This document shows, piece after piece, positions 6,139 through 7,304 of a stretch of 7,304 bases of DNA. This stretch comes from an uncultured Bacilli bacterium (lineage in GTDB: Bacteria; Bacillota_I; Bacilli_A; RF39; UBA660). A model generated the notes under the pieces. That model made no database searches. It saw only the letters and a program-made list of their open reading frames with translations, and had not been told where the DNA came from. The DNA is taken from positions 1 through 7,304 of the forward strand of contig CAKORQ010000044.1 of NCBI GenBank assembly GCA_934101445.1. The letters run 5' to 3'. A program made the translations under genes and the position numbers. Numbering within the stretch: the first letter of the stretch is position 1; every line of letters begins with the position of its first letter.

Positions 6139-6711
6139 ATGAAAGAAAAGAAAAAATTGTTTAATATTGCAACTTATGGTCAAATGTTGATTGATATTAT
6201 CTTATTTGCTTTAGGCGTTTACAGTGCTAGTAATCCAACGAGTTCTAATACGGTAATTGGTGTTGCCTTTGGTATTAGTCTGAGTGTAGTTGGAATTTAC
6301 AATATTATTAAGTACATATTTAATATTCATAGAGGTCCTTTCTTTATTGTCGACATTGTTTATGGCGTACTAAGTATCATAGCTGGCATATTTATTATTA
6401 TTAATCCATTGTCTTTAACTGGTATTTTATCTATTGGTATTGGCTTGTGGCTAATAGTATCTGCATCGTTTAAGTTTGCATTGGCCTTACAATTAAGAAA
6501 ATTTGCGGAGGAAACCTGGTTATTTTCGCTGGTGGTATCAATATTAGTCTTAATTCTTGGCATTATTGTTATGATAAACCCATTTAGTACAGCCTTAGTT
6601 TTGACAACTTTTGTAGGAATTATGATGTGTGTTTACTCTAGTATTGATTTTCTACAGCAAATATTATTTAGAAGAAGAGTTAAAGAAATTATTGATATTT
6701 TCTTTGAATAA
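6139..6711 (+). CDS. Six-helix membrane protein, HdeD/DUF308 type
   Basis: 190 residues, almost entirely hydrophobic after a short Lys-rich N-terminus. Six membrane helices are visible at about 14-30, 38-59, 69-88, 93-114, 128-146 and 151-172. They form three helical hairpins, each with an Asn-Pro at the turn (32-33, 89-90, 147-148), spaced 57-58 residues apart, which is an internal triplication. That layout is typical of the HdeD/DUF308 family. HdeD contributes to acid resistance in E. coli, but for most Gram-positive members the function is not established, so no role is assigned. The C-terminal tail carries a basic RRR cluster followed by an acidic end, probably cytoplasmic. The gene has its own promoter and could also be reached by readthrough from the serine hydrolase gene 43 nt upstream. 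It ends in a double TAA and a terminator. Confidence 0.82.
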   Translation: MKEKKKLFNIATYGQMLIDIILFALGVYSASNPTSSNTVIGVAFGISLSVVGIYNIIKYIFNIHRGPFFIVDIVYGVLSIIAGIFIIINPLSLTGILSIGIGLWLIVSASFKFALALQLRKFAEETWLFSLVVSILVLILGIIVMINPFSTALVLTTFVGIMMCVYSSIDFLQQILFRRRVKEIIDIFFE

Positions 6712-6727
6712 TAACAATTGTTTTTCT

Positions 6728-6750
6728 AAAAAGCCCAACCGGGCTTTTTT
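6728..6750 (+). terminator. Rho-independent terminator, possibly bidirectional
   Basis: AAAAAGCCC at 6728-6736 pairs with GGGCTTTTT at 6741-6749 around an AACC loop, ending in six T (6745-6750). It begins 16 nt after the stop of the DUF308-type gene. The five A on the 5' side would act as a T-run on the minus strand, but no minus-strand gene is present to need it. Confidence 0.9.
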
Positions 6751-6875
6751 GATATATTAATCTATAAAGATACTTTTAAGAAATAATTTTTATAATAAAT
6801 TATAAATAAAATTTGTAAAATGTTGCTTCAAAGAGATAATTAATTCACTAAATTTTCAGATAAAAAAGCCGACTT

Positions 6876-6897
6876 ATTATATTGATAATTATATTGA
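6876..6897 (+). repeat. 10-bp direct repeat overlapping the eno promoter
   Basis: ATTATATTGA occurs at 6876-6885 and again at 6888-6897, 12 bp apart centre to centre, about one helical turn. The first copy overlaps the -35 box and the second lies in the spacer. It could be an operator, but the base composition is so AT-rich that chance is a serious alternative. Confidence 0.4.
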
Positions 6898-6910
6898 AAT
6901 GAGGTACAAT
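6882..6910 (+). promoter_or_regulatory. Promoter of eno
   Basis: -35 TTGATA (6882-6887), a 17-nt spacer and -10 TACAAT (6905-6910), with one mismatch in each hexamer. Transcription should start near 6917, about 24 nt before the ATG. The leader holds a doubled AAGGTGA (6923-6935), whose second copy is the likely Shine-Dalgarno, ending 5 nt before the start. Confidence 0.75.
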
Positions 6911-6940
6911 ATCATAGTGAAAAAGGTGAAGGTGAATAAA

Positions 6941-7304
6941 ATGAAAATCAAAAAAATATATGCAAGAGAAATTTTAGATTCAAGAGGAAACCCTACTGTA
7001 GAATGCGATGTTACTCTTGAAAATGGTATTAAAGCAACTGCCTCAGTTCCATCTGGAGCATCGACTGGATCAAGAGAAGCCCTAGAACTACGTGATAATG
7101 ATAAAAATCGTTATAATGGTAAAGGCGTTTTAAAGGCAGTAAGTAATATTAATAATATTATTGCCAAAGAATTAGAAGGTAAAGAATTAGTTCAAAATCA
7201 AATTGATGCTGAAATGTTAAGATTAGATGGCACCGAATTTAAAACTAATTTAGGAGCAAACGCAACTTTAGCCGTATCACTAGCCTGTTTAAAGGCTGCT
7301 GCTC
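6941..7304 (+). CDS. eno: Enolase, N-terminal part (runs off the window)
   Basis: Enolase converts 2-phosphoglycerate to phosphoenolpyruvate in glycolysis, in the cytoplasm; in many Gram-positive bacteria it is also found on the surface. The 121 visible residues are the N-terminal domain plus the start of the catalytic barrel. Motifs are AREILDSRGNPTVE (8-21), the mobile catalytic loop PSGASTGSREALELRD (37-52, whose serine loop closes over the second magnesium), YNGKGVLKAV (58-67) and LGANATLAVSLA (104-115). The frame is intact to the edge; roughly 300 further residues are expected. The start is fixed by the AAGGTGA site upstream and by the conserved position of the DSRGNPT motif. It has its own promoter and is separated from the upstream gene by a terminator, so it is a new transcription unit. 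Confidence 0.97.
   Translation, partial: MKIKKIYAREILDSRGNPTVECDVTLENGIKATASVPSGASTGSREALELRDNDKNRYNGKGVLKAVSNINNIIAKELEGKELVQNQIDAEMLRLDGTEFKTNLGANATLAVSLACLKAAA

Noticed and set aside
6713..6722. 10-bp palindrome AACAATTGTT after the DUF308-type gene
   Set aside because: It lies between stop codon and terminator, is AT-rich, and has no promoter nearby for an operator role.
6813..6840. TTGTAA-16-GATAAT as a second eno promoter
   Set aside because: Matches are modest in very AT-rich DNA and a much better promoter lies closer to eno.

Overview
The window is AT-rich chromosomal DNA from a low-GC Gram-positive bacterium (class Bacilli or the neighbouring uncultured, Mollicutes-like gut lineages). 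The evidence is S12 with the Firmicutes-type N-terminal insertion, near-perfect AGGAGG/GGTGA ribosome binding sites, canonical TTGACA/TATAAT-type promoters, and Bacillus-like S7, EF-G and EF-Tu. Tryptophan in the long genes is TGG, and TGA ends two of the genes. The standard bacterial code therefore applies, and a Mycoplasma/Spiroplasma code-4 organism is unlikely. The lineage is an inference from reading alone.

Bases 1-543 hold two overlapping (ATGA) small genes. The first is cut off at its 5' end. Their C-terminal halves are clearly related to each other and share a conserved cysteine pair; the second has a single N-terminal membrane helix. I do not recognise a named family. Bases 563-4983 are the str transcription unit: a strong extended -10 promoter, a leader of about 90 nt with two hairpins, then rpsL (S12), rpsG (S7), fusA (EF-G) and tuf (EF-Tu), ending in a strong Rho-independent terminator. 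A good secondary promoter precedes tuf and could give EF-Tu its usual excess over the other products.

Bases 4992-6750 carry two envelope genes with separate promoters. The first encodes a membrane-anchored serine hydrolase of the class A beta-lactamase/penicillin-binding fold (SxxK, SDN, KYG). The second encodes a six-helix HdeD/DUF308-type membrane protein built from three repeats. The second gene's -35 box overlaps the stop codon of the first. A bidirectional-looking terminator follows. After an AT-rich spacer in which I see nothing up to about 6875, a promoter with an overlapping 10-bp direct repeat drives eno (enolase), which runs off the right edge.

Most of the window is ordinary housekeeping DNA and I see no defence, mobile or CRISPR system. 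The points most worth a second look are the tandem Cys-pair genes, an isoleucine at the normally invariant proline of S12 near the streptomycin/decoding site, a serine hydrolase that appears to lack the beta-lactamase deacylation machinery, and several compact promoter arrangements.
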